A stretch of DNA of 44,057 nt from assembly GCF_050873445.1 (NCBI RefSeq), contig NZ_JBNMIU010000011.1:1-44057 (forward strand), read 5' to 3'. The position numbers and the translations under genes are program-made. The notes beneath the pieces were generated by a model, which was not told where the DNA came from, ran no database searches, and saw only the letters and a program-made list of their open reading frames with translations. The stretch's first letter is position 1. Every line of letters begins with the position of its first letter. Of this stretch, positions 24,047 to 36,782 are shown in pieces. Origin of the DNA: Acidaminococcus sp050873445 (lineage in GTDB: Bacteria; Bacillota; Negativicutes; Acidaminococcales; Acidaminococcaceae).

Positions 24047-25217
24047 GGTGAAAGCGGCTGATTGCCGGAGAATGGCCCGGTTCACTGATATAGGGTGTCA
24101 GCAGCATGCATACTTCTGTGCGGCTGCGGGCGGTGGAACGGAACTTGAACAGTTCGCCAAGCAGAGGGAGTTTGGACAGAAGAGGAACGGCTTCCAGCTT
24201 TTTCTGCTCCTGTTCGCTGATCAGACCGCCGATGATCAGGGTCTCCCGCTCCCGGAGACGGACCTGGGTATCAGCCGTGCGACTGGTGATCCGGTAGTTT
24301 TTCAGTTCGGTAATCAGTGTGGGAGTACTGACTTCCGTATGGACCCGGGCGGTGATCAGGCCGTCCCGGCTCAGATAGGGAGTATAGGACAGCCGGATGC
24401 CGGCGTCCACGTATTCTGTGGTCTGGGTGGTGGTGCTGTTGGTGACTTTTTCTGTGACCACCGGGATGTGGTCGCCGATAAAGATGCTGGCTTCCCGGCC
24501 CGGCAGGGTGATGATGCTGGGAGTAGCCAGAACCTTGGCTTTGCCCTGCTGACACAGGGCGCTGAGGATTCCCGTCAGGCCTGCAGTGTAGCTGTGGCCC
24601 AGGTGAATCGTGGCTCCATGGTCCTGTTGATCACTGGAAGCAGGCAGGGTGGTCCAGTTCCACTTCAGTCCCAGTTCCCGGGAAGCTTCTTCGTTTAGGG
24701 AAAGGATCCGGGCTTCCAGGGTAATCTGGCGGCTGGGACGGTCCAGAAGGGACAGGGCTTCCTTGAGCCGATCCACTTCTCCTGCTGTGCCCCGAAACAG
24801 CAGAGCGTTGCTCTCCCGGTCCCAGGCCAGGGGAGAGGAGAACAGGGGCTTTAAGGTCTCGGCTGTTTCTTTGGCAGAAATGTATTCCAGGGGATGGAGG
24901 GAAAGCCGGCCGAACCGGGCATCCAGTTTTTCCGGGGTGCTGACCCAGAGCGTATTGCTTTCCTCCCGGCATTCCAGGCCCTGGCTGCGGGTGACGATGG
25001 AAAGGGCTTGGCGGAAGGGAACGTCCCGCAGTTCCAGGGAGATGGTTCCGGAAAGATCAGGATCCACGACCAGGTTCCGGTCCGCCAGCTGGGCCAGGGT
25101 CTGGAGTACGTCCCGCACGGGAGCTTCCTTGACGGAAAGGGACACCGGGTCAGCGGCCAGTGCCCAGCGTACTGGGGTCAGGAGACAGAACAGGCAGCTG
25201 AGGAGCAACAGTTTCAT
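23973..25217 (-). CDS. Type IV pilus/type II secretion secretin (PilQ/HofQ-like)
   Basis: A 414-residue outer-membrane channel subunit. It has a signal peptide (hydrophobic LLLLSCLFCLL, cleavage near ALA-A), an STN domain (VSLSVKEAPVRDVLQ onward), one N-type ring domain (HPLEYISAKETAETLKPLF) and the secretin core with TLPGREASIFIGDHIPVV, GIRLSYTP, and the membrane-lip motif near ETLIIGGLISEQEQKK...VPLLSKLPLLGELF. It is short, close to HofQ (about 410 residues), and lacks AMIN domains. The Ser/Pro-rich tail reads into the complement of the NUDIX gene. The start is ATG 25217 with GGGGAGG upstream, overlapping the stop of the pilP-like gene (ATGA), so the two are coupled. Confidence 0.88.
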   Translation of the reverse strand: MKLLLLSCLFCLLTPVRWALAADPVSLSVKEAPVRDVLQTLAQLADRNLVVDPDLSGTISLELRDVPFRQALSIVTRSQGLECREESNTLWVSTPEKLDARFGRLSLHPLEYISAKETAETLKPLFSSPLAWDRESNALLFRGTAGEVDRLKEALSLLDRPSRQITLEARILSLNEEASRELGLKWNWTTLPASSDQQDHGATIHLGHSYTAGLTGILSALCQQGKAKVLATPSIITLPGREASIFIGDHIPVVTEKVTNSTTTQTTEYVDAGIRLSYTPYLSRDGLITARVHTEVSTPTLITELKNYRITSRTADTQVRLRERETLIIGGLISEQEQKKLEAVPLLSKLPLLGELFKFRSTARSRTEVCMLLTPYISEPGHSPAISRFHLISPAPAGSSSSSPVPKTGEAPVP

Positions 25218-25723
25218 TCCCACACCTCCCCTACAGGCAGTTCCTGCCCGTTACATTCCAGAGAGGCTCCATGGAATGCGGTCACTGGCCCTTTTCCCGG
25301 CAGTATTTCGCCCAGGGCAATCAGGGCCGTTCCCTGGGGACCGGCTACCAGGGCCCGTTTTTCCTCTTTGACCGTCAGGATGCCCAGCAGGCGATGGGGT
25401 GTAACGGGGGCTGCCGGTGCGGCTTTCTGCGGAGCTGCTCCCGGGTGGGCAGCTGCCGGAGCTGGAAGCGTCTTTTCGGGTGCTGGATGGTTCAGGGGCC
25501 GGAAAGGGTCTCGCCGGGGCAGGACTTCTTTTCGGGAATTGGACGGCTTTTCCGAGGGACTTTCCCAATTCTGCTCGGCCAGGGTGGGGACGGGCGGAAA
25601 ATATGGGGTATCTTCGTCCTGGGGCCAGGCCAGGACACCGGCTACTGCCAGGGGAAGGGGGAGCAGGAGCAGGAGCCTGCGGGAAGCTGGAAGGGATTGG
25701 AGTACGGGGAAAAGCGTGAACAT
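25214..25723 (-). CDS. PilP/GspC-like inner-membrane pilus assembly protein
   Basis: A 169-residue protein with a short N-terminus, one membrane helix (LLLLLPLPLAVAGVLAW), a Pro/Ala-rich linker and a small C-terminal domain. The DPFRPL motif and the LLGILTVKEEKRALVAGPQG...LGEILPG pattern resemble PilP and the GspC homology region, which join the inner-membrane platform to the secretin. The start is ATG 25723 after AAGGAGG; a longer frame to 25837 crosses into the divergent promoter region and is rejected. It overlaps the secretin gene by four bases. Sequence is only weakly diagnostic, so the context (the secretin partner) carries much of the call. Confidence 0.65.
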   Translation of the reverse strand: MFTLFPVLQSLPASRRLLLLLPLPLAVAGVLAWPQDEDTPYFPPVPTLAEQNWESPSEKPSNSRKEVLPRRDPFRPLNHPAPEKTLPAPAAAHPGAAPQKAAPAAPVTPHRLLGILTVKEEKRALVAGPQGTALIALGEILPGKGPVTAFHGASLECNGQELPVGEVWE

Positions 25724-25865
25724 GGTGGACCTCCTTGCAAATAATCTGGTTTTTCTTGCTTTTTCAATCCCATTATAGGGAAAATCAGCCGGTGTTCCTA
25801 CCCCTACCGGCAGCAAGTGCAAAAAGAAGGTCAACATCTGCAGTTTCGTGAAGGGAGAGACATCT

Positions 25866-27098
25866 ATGTTCCAGTCATCTTATCATCATCCACATTCCGG
25901 GTTTCAGCTTTCGTCTCTGTCCGGGCATTCGTATCAAGGGGACACGGCGGCTCCAGCTGTACGCTGGGCCAACGAAATCCTGGATGCGGCCCTGGAAAGG
26001 GGAGCCAGTGACATCCACCTGGAGCCGGGAAAAGAACAGATGGGGGTGCGCTGCCGGGTGGATGGGGTACTGCAGGCTCTTATTACCGTACCCAAAAAGC
26101 TTCAGGATCCGGTACTGTCCCGCTTCAAAATTCTGGCAGGCATGGACATCGGGGAAAAACGGCTGCCCCAGGATGGCAGGTTCCAAGGTACCTGGCAGGA
26201 GCGGCCGGTGGATGTGCGGGTATCTTCCTTGCCCACTCTGTTCGGAGAGAAGCTGGTGCTGCGGCTGTTGGACCGGGAAGCCATCCGGCTGGATCTGGAA
26301 CGGCTGGGCTTCAGTGTTGTCAATCTGGAAAAAATGCAGCAGGCCCTGCGTCAGCCCCATGGGCTGTTCCTGGTGACCGGGCCCACGGGCAGTGGCAAAT
26401 CTACCACTCTGTATGCGGCGCTGGCTTCTCTGGACCGGAAAGAACAGAATATTATCACGGTGGAAGATCCGGTGGAATACCAGCTGCCGGGCATCAGCCA
26501 GGTGACAGTGAAGCCGAAGATCGGCCTGACTTTTGCCCGCTGCCTGCGCAGCATCCTGCGGCAGGATCCGGATACCATCATGGTGGGCGAAATCCGTGAC
26601 GGAGAAACCGCCTCCATGAGCATCCATGCCGCCCTTACCGGTCACCGGGTATTCAGCACCCTGCACACCAACACCGCCGTGGGCGCCGTGAACCGGCTGC
26701 TGGATATGGGTGTGGAACCGTATCTTCTGGCCTCTGCCCTGCAGGCCGTGGCCGGGCAGCTTCTGGTGCGGCGGCTGTGTCCCCATTGCAAAAAAGCGTA
26801 CGAAGTGGGACAATCAGACTGGGAAAGCCGGTATCTGGGACTGGAGGAGCCACGGACCCTGTACAGGGCCGCCGGCTGCGAACAATGCCGCCATACCGGA
26901 TATGCCGGACGCCTTCCCCTGCAGGAAGTGCTGGTGATTACAGAAACCCTGCGCCGGGGCATCTGCGAGTGCCGAAGCGAAGGGGAACTGGCGGTCCTGG
27001 CCCGGCAGGAAGGGATGCGGCCCTTATTCGAAGACGGACGGGAGAAGGTTTTGGCGGGAGAGACCAGCTGTGCGGAACTGCTGCGGGTGCTGGGATGA
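25866..27098 (+). CDS. Type IV pilus assembly/type II secretion ATPase (PilB/GspE family)
   Basis: A 410-residue hexameric motor ATPase. It lacks the N-terminal MshEN domain of long PilB but has the N2 domain (ASDIHLEP), Walker A GPTGSGKS at 172-179, the Asp box (TVEDPVEYQLPG), Walker B (PDTIMVGEIRDGETA), the His box (ALTGHRVFSTLHTN) and a tetracysteine zinc motif (CPHCK and CEQCRHTGYAGR). The zinc motif points to an assembly ATPase (PilB/GspE) rather than retraction PilT. The start is ATG 25866 after AAGGGAGA. It is divergent from the pilP-like/secretin pair and followed by an unrelated membrane gene. No platform protein, pilin or prepilin peptidase is near, so a complete machine must be encoded elsewhere or be absent. 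Confidence 0.9.
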   Translation: MFQSSYHHPHSGFQLSSLSGHSYQGDTAAPAVRWANEILDAALERGASDIHLEPGKEQMGVRCRVDGVLQALITVPKKLQDPVLSRFKILAGMDIGEKRLPQDGRFQGTWQERPVDVRVSSLPTLFGEKLVLRLLDREAIRLDLERLGFSVVNLEKMQQALRQPHGLFLVTGPTGSGKSTTLYAALASLDRKEQNIITVEDPVEYQLPGISQVTVKPKIGLTFARCLRSILRQDPDTIMVGEIRDGETASMSIHAALTGHRVFSTLHTNTAVGAVNRLLDMGVEPYLLASALQAVAGQLLVRRLCPHCKKAYEVGQSDWESRYLGLEEPRTLYRAAGCEQCRHTGYAGRLPLQEVLVITETLRRGICECRSEGELAVLARQEGMRPLFEDGREKVLAGETSCAELLRVLG

Positions 27099-27107
27099 GG
27101 AGGAACG

Positions 27108-27764
27108 ATGCTTCAGTTGTGGAATCTGTTTGAAATCGCCGGGACCATTTCCTTTGCGGTATCCGGTGCCATCGTGGGCATGGTGAAAAATATGGACGTG
27201 TTCGGCATTACGGTGCTGGCTGTCCTGACTGCTGTGGGAGGGGGCGTGATCAGGGACGTGCTGGCCGGGTATACGCCGCCCATGGCCCTGGAGAACCCGG
27301 GGAACCTGCTGCTGTCCGTGCTGACAGCACTGGCCATGTCCTGGCTGTTTGCGTCTTATCGGATTGCCGGGCGGAAGAAGCAGATCATCACTTTTTTCTA
27401 TGTGGCGGCGGATACAGTGGGCCTGGCTTCTTTTACGGTGACAGGCACCCTGACCGGGTTATCCCAGGGGAACATCCATACCTATGTGTATCCGGTAATG
27501 CTGGGGCTGATTACGGCTGTGGGCGGCGGTGTGCTCCGGGATCTGATGGCCCAGCGTGTACCCAGTGTGCTCACGGCAGATGTGTATGCCACAGCATCTC
27601 TGGCCGGGAGCCTCATGATGTGCCTGTGCTGGCATTTCGAAAGCCAGGATCTGGCACCCTTTCTGGGTGCATTCATGGTGGCAGCCCTGCGTTTCTTTGC
27701 CATCCGCTACCGCTGGCAGCTGGTGCATCCAATGGAAAAAAGAAAAGGGGGAGTGAAAAAATGA
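27108..27764 (+). CDS. TRIC/UPF0126 family membrane protein (YicG-like)
   Basis: A 218-residue protein with about seven transmembrane helices built as two repeats, each with the signature GGG-x2-RD: VGGGVIRDVLAG in the first and VGGGVLRDLMAQ in the second. Bacterial members resemble trimeric intracellular cation channels; some are reported as amino-acid (glycine) transporters. The substrate here is unknown. ATG 27108 follows AGGAGG, 9 bp after the ATPase stop, so they are probably co-transcribed, although a functional link is not evident. The stop codon lies in the loop of the terminator hairpin. Confidence 0.88.
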   Translation: MLQLWNLFEIAGTISFAVSGAIVGMVKNMDVFGITVLAVLTAVGGGVIRDVLAGYTPPMALENPGNLLLSVLTALAMSWLFASYRIAGRKKQIITFFYVAADTVGLASFTVTGTLTGLSQGNIHTYVYPVMLGLITAVGGGVLRDLMAQRVPSVLTADVYATASLAGSLMMCLCWHFESQDLAPFLGAFMVAALRFFAIRYRWQLVHPMEKRKGGVKK

Positions 27765-27783
27765 TTTTTCACTCCCCCTTTTT
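27743..27783. terminator. Bidirectional terminator between the TRIC-like gene and yajQ
   Basis: An 18-bp perfect stem (27743-27760 with 27765-27782) with a four-base ATGA loop, A-rich on the left and T-rich on the right, so it can act on both strands. It serves the TRIC-like gene (whose stop TGA is in the loop) and the convergent yajQ gene. Nothing else is seen between 27784 and 27824. Confidence 0.9.
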
Positions 27784-27824
27784 GAAGGGTTCTTTCCTTC
27801 GGCCAGTGGCCAATGGCTCGTGGC

Positions 27825-28316
27825 TTATCTCAAATTGATGAACTGCAGATCGATGCCGAAATCCTGGCCTCTTACCAATTGGATCACGGCCTGCAGATCG
27901 TCTTTCTTCGGACCGGAGACCCGGACCTGGTTGTCCTGCACCTGGGCAGTGACCTTGATCTTGGCGGCCTTGATGGCAGCGGTGATCTTCTTGGCGGTTT
28001 CTTTGTCGATGCCTTGTTTCAGTTTCAACGTCTGGCGGACGCTGCCTTTGGCGGCCGGTTCCACTTTGCCTGGTTCCAGGGCCCGCAGGGAAAGGCCTCT
28101 TTTAGCCATGCGCTGCCGCAGGATATCCAGGATGGCGCCCAGTTTGTATTCATCTTCGGCCGCCAGTTTCAGTTCATCGTCGGCCAATTCCAGGGAGGCA
28201 TTGGATCCGCGGAAATCATACCGCTGGGAGATTTCCTTCCGGGTCTGGTTCAATGCATTGTCCAGTTCCTGCATGTCGATTTGCGAAACAATGTCGAAAG
28301 AGCTGTTTTTTGCCAT
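27825..28316 (-). CDS. yajQ: YajQ family nucleotide-binding protein
   Basis: A 163-residue two-domain alpha/beta protein. It has the conserved start SSFDIVSQIDMQELDNA, the QRYDFRGS motif, the KQGIDKETAKKI segment and the QVQDNQVRVSGPKKDDLQ...DLQFINLR end typical of YajQ. Members bind nucleotides, and a Xanthomonas homologue binds cyclic di-GMP; no cyclic di-GMP enzymes are in this window, so that role is not implied here. ATG 28316 follows AGGAGG. It lies 9 bp downstream of the DUF4127 gene, forming a two-gene minus-strand operon. Confidence 0.95.
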   Translation of the reverse strand: MAKNSSFDIVSQIDMQELDNALNQTRKEISQRYDFRGSNASLELADDELKLAAEDEYKLGAILDILRQRMAKRGLSLRALEPGKVEPAAKGSVRQTLKLKQGIDKETAKKITAAIKAAKIKVTAQVQDNQVRVSGPKKDDLQAVIQLVRGQDFGIDLQFINLR

Positions 28317-28325
28317 AATATCCTC

Positions 28326-29882
28326 CTATTTTACCTTTATATCCACCTCGAACATCCGGTTCCAGGGGAATTCCACAGTAAAGGACGTTCCTTTCAGGGT
28401 GGGTTCATCCTCCACGTACTGGCGGAACATCCGGTTGGTTCCGCTCAGGATACGATTATAATATTTTCCCAGGTCATATTTCAACATGAAATCGTGCTGA
28501 TCGATGCCCAGGCTGATCCGGTACCGCACATTGGCCTGATAGATCCAGTCATCCAGCAGCCGGGTCTTCAGTAACCGCTCCCGTTCGGCGGGTTTCATCC
28601 GTTTGCTCAGGATGCCCTGGCTCAGGGCGAACCCGATGCTGTTGTCTGCGGTGTTCCAGCCGGAATAAGCCGTCAGGCCCAGCAGGCCTTCCGTATCGGT
28701 CATAGCCTGCATAAAGCCGTTATCCGCACCGTTGGCAAAGGAAATATCTGCCAGGGCCACGGGCTTCTGTTCCTCCAGATCCGCCAGGTCATTGGCAAAT
28801 TCCCGGTTGGCCCTGCTGGGGTAGGGGGCGTTGTCATTGGCCGTGGAATCCAGGCAGCTGCCGTCTTCCGGGGTGTTCACCGCCAGCACCAGGTCAGCTT
28901 TTTTCAGGTGGCTGGTCTCGATGCCGCCGCTGGCCAGAATCTGGTTGTGTACGGAATCGGCCGCCCGTTCATCGGAATACAAGGGGATGGTGTTGCCGCC
29001 CACGCCAGGTGCGAATAGGGGATAGACTCTGGGCTTTTCTCCGCGGATCTCATTGATGGCCCGGGTCACCAGCAGCAACCCCACCTGATCCACGCCGGGC
29101 AGGATCTGGAACCGGTTTTCCGTGACTCCGTCGCCTACGTATTTCAGGTGGCGGGCTTCCATATGGGTCTGGGACAGGGGTGCATCATCGTCTTTGCCCA
29201 GGGCGAAGTAATGGAAAGTGCCGTTCTGGCACAGCCGGATCAGTCGTTTGTTGGTCTGGAAATTCATCAGCCGGCGGGTCTTCCAGTCACGCATCACCGA
29301 ACTGGGAATCTGGGCCAGCAGGGTCTGCCGTTCCTGGATTTCCGGAAAGGTCAGGGAACCCTCCTGGTCCTCTTTATCCTGCAGCTGGGACAGCCGGAAG
29401 ATCTTGGGACCATATTGCTGATAGTAGCCCGGCTCCACCTTGCCGATGCTCTGCTGGGGGGTCCGCATGATGGTGCTGAACGCATAGATCTTCAGCCCCG
29501 GATTGTCTTTCTTCAGCTTTTCCAGGCGCTGGACTTTTTCCTTCAGGTATTTTTCCAGATGGTGGTGCTTCCGGGAAGCCACCAGTCCGCCGTAGTTCAG
29601 GCTGTCCGTGGCGATGACGGCTGCCTGGGCATGGGGCGCTTCCTGTTCCAGCCAGTTCCACAGGGCTTCGTTATTGCCTTCGCTTTTCTGGTCAGACAGG
29701 TCTTTTTCCGGAGGCACGGTCAGGGGATAGCCGGCTGCCTTGGCCGTATCCGCAGTATATTCCAGACAGACAGGACGGTTGTCCAGGGGCACATACAGGA
29801 TCTTGGGTGAGGCATCCGCCCTGGATCCCAGCGCCAGGCAGAGAAAACCGGCCGCCAGAAGCGATTTTAATGAAAAATGCAT
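28326..29882 (-). CDS. Exported DUF4127 family protein
   Basis: A 518-residue protein with a signal peptide (SLKSLLAAGFLCLALGSRADA) and the opening KILYVPLDNRPV that defines DUF4127. The remainder has no catalytic motif I can name; conserved-looking stretches are ATDSLNYGGLVASR, STIMRTPQQS, VNTPEDGS, DISFANGADNGFM and TAYSGWNTADNSIGFALSQG. The family occurs in Firmicutes and is of unknown function; the asparagine/aspartate-rich motifs would suit a secreted glycan- or metal-binding enzyme, which is a guess. It is divergent from uvrB, with a minus-strand TATAAT at 29914-29909 and a GGAGG ribosome site. yajQ follows. Confidence 0.85.
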   Translation of the reverse strand: MHFSLKSLLAAGFLCLALGSRADASPKILYVPLDNRPVCLEYTADTAKAAGYPLTVPPEKDLSDQKSEGNNEALWNWLEQEAPHAQAAVIATDSLNYGGLVASRKHHHLEKYLKEKVQRLEKLKKDNPGLKIYAFSTIMRTPQQSIGKVEPGYYQQYGPKIFRLSQLQDKEDQEGSLTFPEIQERQTLLAQIPSSVMRDWKTRRLMNFQTNKRLIRLCQNGTFHYFALGKDDDAPLSQTHMEARHLKYVGDGVTENRFQILPGVDQVGLLLVTRAINEIRGEKPRVYPLFAPGVGGNTIPLYSDERAADSVHNQILASGGIETSHLKKADLVLAVNTPEDGSCLDSTANDNAPYPSRANREFANDLADLEEQKPVALADISFANGADNGFMQAMTDTEGLLGLTAYSGWNTADNSIGFALSQGILSKRMKPAERERLLKTRLLDDWIYQANVRYRISLGIDQHDFMLKYDLGKYYNRILSGTNRMFRQYVEDEPTLKGTSFTVEFPWNRMFEVDIKVK

Positions 29883-29967
29883 GTCTTCCTCCTTTTTCGT
29901 ATCGTTTTATTATACACTATCTTTCCATGGAAAAGAAAGACTCTCCAGTCAGTTGCCTTTCCTCATA

Positions 29968-29976
29968 TGGTATAAT
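29968..29976 (+). promoter_or_regulatory. Extended -10 promoter element of uvrBAC
   Basis: TGG followed by TATAAT (29971-29976) lies 34 bp before the uvrB ATG. The -35 position is weak. No LexA box of the Bacillus type (GAAC-N4-GTTC) is visible between here and the start codon. Confidence 0.55.
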
Positions 29977-30009
29977 TGAAAGTGAATCGAAACCCAAAGG
30001 AGAAACATC

Positions 30010-31996
30010 ATGCCATTTACAATCCATGCTCCCTTTGCTCCTGCCGGGGACCAGCCGGAAGCCATCGATGCCCTGGCCAGAGGGGTGGAGGAGGGGCTCC
30101 ATACCCAGGTGCTGCTGGGGGCTACGGGGACGGGCAAGACCTATACCATTGCCCAGGTGATCCAGAAAGTGCAGAAACCCACTTTGGTCATCGCCCACAA
30201 CAAGACGCTGGCCGCCCAGCTGTGCAGTGAATTCAAGGAATTCTTCCCCGACAATGCGGTGGAGTATTTCGTTTCCTATTATGACTATTACCAGCCGGAA
30301 GCCTACATCCCGGCAACGGATACGTATATCGAAAAAGATTCTTCCATCAATGATGAAATCGATAAACTGCGCCACTCGGCCACTTCGGCCCTGATGGAGC
30401 GGCGGGACGTGATCGTGGTGGCGTCCGTTTCCTGCATCTACGGGTTGGGCGCCCCGAAAGATTACTACGACAGTGTGCTGTCTCTGCGGGTGGGACAGCA
30501 GGTGGATCGGGATGCCATCCTGGAAAAACTGGTAAAGATCCGCTATGACCGCAACGACCTGGTGCTGGAGCGGGGCAAGTTCCGGGTGCGGGGAGATGTG
30601 ATCGAGGTGGTCCCCTCCAGCTACGGGGAAAAGGCCATCCGCATCGAGCTGTTCGGCGATGAAGTGGACAGCATCAGCGAAATCGATATCTTGAACGGGG
30701 AAGTGATTGACAGGCGGACTCATGTGGCCATCTTTCCGGCCAGCCATTATGTGACCAGTGATGAGAACATGGAGCGGGCCCGGCGGGACATCCGCAGGGA
30801 ACTGAACGACCGGCTGAAGGTGCTGAAGGGCGAGGATAAGCTGCTGGAGGCCCAGCGCCTGGAACAGAGGACCAACTACGACCTGGAGATGATGCAGGAA
30901 CTGGGGTACTGCAGCGGCATCGAGAACTATTCCCGGCACTTGACCGGCCGGAAACCCGGGGAACCGCCTTTTACTCTGGTGGATTATTTTCCGGAGGATT
31001 TTTTGACAGTGGTGGACGAAAGCCACGTGACTTTGCCCCAGCTGCGGGCCATGTACGCCGGGGACCAGAGCCGGAAACAGCAGCTGGTGAAGTACGGGTT
31101 CCGGCTGCCTTCTGCCCTGGACAACCGGCCCCTGACCTTTGACGAATTCCAGGCCCGCCGGAAGCAGATCATTTACGTTTCTGCCACCCCCGGTCCCTAC
31201 GAGATGGAGACTACGGACAATGTGGTGGAACAGATCATCCGGCCTACGGGTCTCCTGGATCCCAAAATTGAAGTGCGACCCATCAAGGGGCAGATCGACG
31301 ACCTGCTGGGCGAGATCCACAAGGTGACGGCCCAGAAGGAACGGGTACTGGTCACCACACTGACCAAGAAAATGGCGGAAGACCTGACGGAATACCTGAC
31401 CACTGCCGGTGTGCGGGTACGCTACCTCCATTCGGACATTGCCACCATCGAGCGAGCGGAGATCATCCATGACCTGCGGGCCGGCAAGTTCGACGTGCTG
31501 GTGGGCATCAATCTGCTGCGGGAAGGCCTGGATATGCCGGAAGTGAGTCTGGTAGCCATCCTGGACGCTGATAAGGAAGGCTTCCTGCGCAGTGACACGG
31601 CCATGGTCCAGACCATCGGCCGGGCGGCCCGGAATGCTCACGGACGGGTCATCATGTATGCGGATACCATTACCGGTTCCATGGAGCGTGCCATCAGTGA
31701 AACAGCCCGGCGGCGGGAAAAACAGGAGGCCTTTAACCAGGCGCACGGCATTATCCCCAGGACTATCCAGAAGAAAGTGGTCGATCTGATCAAGCTGACC
31801 AAGGTGGAAGAGGATGATACGGCCACCCGGGGTTATACCAGTAAGAGTGTGAAGAAATTGACACCCAGGGATCGGGATAAGCAGATCCGGCTGCTGGAGA
31901 AAAAAATGAAGGAAGCCGCCAAAGAGCTTGACTTTGAACTGGCAGCGGAATATCGGGATCAGCTGATTTTGCTGAAAGGAGAGCAGCGGAAAGCTC

Positions 31997-32004
<8 letters not shown>
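30010..32004 (+). CDS. uvrB: UvrABC excinuclease subunit B
   Basis: Damage-verification helicase of nucleotide excision repair. The 664-residue protein has Walker A GATGTGKT at 37-44, the beta-hairpin region (YYDYYQPEAYIP), the DEXH-like VDESHVTLPQ, helicase motifs V-VI (DVLVGINLLREGLDMPEV; QTIGRAARN) and a C-terminal UVR domain (LLEKKMKEAAKELDFELAAEYRD) that docks UvrC. Length is standard. It is the first gene of a tight uvrB-uvrA-uvrC operon and overlaps uvrA by eight bases. ATG 30010 follows AAAGGAG. Confidence 0.97.
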
Positions 32005-34812
<2,808 letters not shown>

Positions 34813-34816
<4 letters not shown>

Positions 34817-36666
34817 ATGAAGCCATCAAGGAGACCCTGGCCGTATTGCCCAATGCGCCGGGGGTCTATATCATGCACGATGCCCAGGGCAAGGTCATCT
34901 ATGTGGGCAAGGCGGTCATCCTGAAGAACCGGGTGCGGAGCTATTTCCGTCCGGCCAGCCAGGTGTCGCCCAAGGTGCGGGCAATCAACGCCCATGTGGC
35001 TTCCATCGAGACCATTGTCACCGCCAGCGAGATGGAAGCCCTGATCCTGGAGTGCAACCTGATCAAGAAGTACCGGCCCCGGTACAACATCGACTTAAAG
35101 GATGACAAGACGTATCCGTACCTGAAGATCACGGTGCAGGAGGCTTATCCCCGGATGGTGCTCACCCGGCGGGTACTGAAGGACGGGGCACGGTATTATG
35201 GCCCCTTTGCGGATGCCGGAGCCCTGCGGGATACTATGAAGCTGATCCGTACCATGTTCCCTCTGCGGCACTGCCGGAATCTGAACGCCAGACGGCCCTG
35301 TCTCCAGTATCATCTCCACCGGTGCCTGGCTCCCTGTACGGGGAAGGTGCCGGTGAGCGAATACCGCCAGCTGGTGGATTCGGTACTTATGCTGCTGGAC
35401 GGCAAAGTGAGCCAGCTGGAAAAGGAACTGAAGGAGAAGATGTATGCGGCTTCGGACAAAATGGAATTTGAGGCGGCGGCCCGGTACCGGGATTCTCTGC
35501 TGAACCTGAGAAAGCTGGCGGAGAAGCAGAAAGCCACCACGGAAGGCGGCGACCGGGATGTGGTGGGTCTGGCCATGGATGACAGCGGCGTCTGTGTGCA
35601 GGTGTTCTTCATCCGCAGCGGCAAGATCTTGGGCCGGGACAGCTTCTTTTTGGACCAGGAAGTGGGTGAACCGGGCAGTGAGATCCTGGCGGATTTCCTG
35701 AAACAGTATTACCACGAGAACCATCGGCCGCCTCGGGAAATCCTGGTGAGCCAGGAACTGGAGGACAGTGACCGGACCCTGCTCTCCCAGTGGCTGAGCA
35801 CCCTGAATGAAAAGACAGTGAACCTGCTGGTGCCCCAGCGGGGCCTGAAGCACGAACTGGTACTCATGGCCGTGAACAACGCCAAAAAGAACCTGGAGGA
35901 GCGGCTGCGCCGGGGCCATGCGTCCCTGGACACCGGCCTGGATGCGGCGGAACAGCTGCAGAAGGCTCTGGGGCTCACGAAACCCCTGGAGCGGATGGAC
36001 TGCTTCGATATCTCCCACAATCAGGGCCGGGAAACCGTAGCCTCCATGGTGGTGTTCCGCAACGGAAGTCCCAGCAAAAAGGATTATCGGCGCTACAAGC
36101 TCCGTTCCACGGAAGGGAAGCCTGACGACTTCAAATCCATGCAGGAAGTGGTGTACCGGCGGTATAAGGAACTGGAAGATCTGCCCAGCCTGATTGTCAT
36201 CGATGGCGGCAAGGGGCAGCTGAGTTCGGCTTTGGAAGTGATCCGGGGGCTGGGCATCAGCGATGTGCCGGTCATCGGCCTGGCCAAACGGGAGGAAGAA
36301 ATCTTCAAGGAAGGGGCCCATACCAGTATCCTTCTGGACAAAATGTCCCCGGCTCTGCACCTGATCCAGCATATCCGGGATGAAGCCCACCGGTTTGCCA
36401 TCACGTACCACCGGAAGCGGCTGGCCAAAAGGAATCTGGTTTCCGTGCTGGACCATCTGGACGGCATGGGACCCAAACGACGAGCCGCTCTGTGGAAACG
36501 GTTCGGTTCCCTGGATGCTATGCGTCAGGCAAGCATCGATGACCTGGCGGCAGTAAGCGGGATGAACCGGGTGGTAGCCGAACGGGTCCACACCTTCCTC
36601 CAGGGGGATCTGCAGAAGAAGCAGGAATTAATGGAACAGGGGAAGGGCCGCCTGATCAAAGAATAA
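34813..36666 (+). CDS. uvrC: UvrABC excinuclease subunit C
   Basis: Dual-incision nuclease of nucleotide excision repair. The 617-residue protein has the N-terminal GIY-YIG nuclease (GVYIM at 17-21, YVGKA at 30-34), a cysteine motif (CRNLNARRPCLQYHLHRCLAPC), a UVR domain that binds UvrB (KMEFEAAARYRDSL), the RNase H-like 5' nuclease domain (ERMDCFDISHNQG, VIDGGKGQL) and C-terminal helix-hairpin-helix repeats (LDHLDGMGPKRRAAL). Coupled to uvrA through ATGA. Having all three uvr genes in one overlapping cluster is compact; many Firmicutes keep uvrC elsewhere. Confidence 0.97.
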
Positions 36667-36713
36667 TGAAATATTCCTTTTCAATAATTTTTACTAAAAA
36701 CTCTCAAAAACGG

Positions 36714-36742
36714 TTGCGCTCCGGTGGTGACTCTGGTATAAT
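36714..36742 (+). promoter_or_regulatory. Promoter of the rubredoxin gene
   Basis: TTGCGC (36714-36719) and TATAAT (36737-36742) are spaced 17 bp, with an extended TGG before the -10. Transcription would begin about 35 bp before the rubredoxin start codon. Confidence 0.75.
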
Positions 36743-36782
36743 CCTAACAACAAGAATAAAAAAATTTGAGGGGGAACATACA

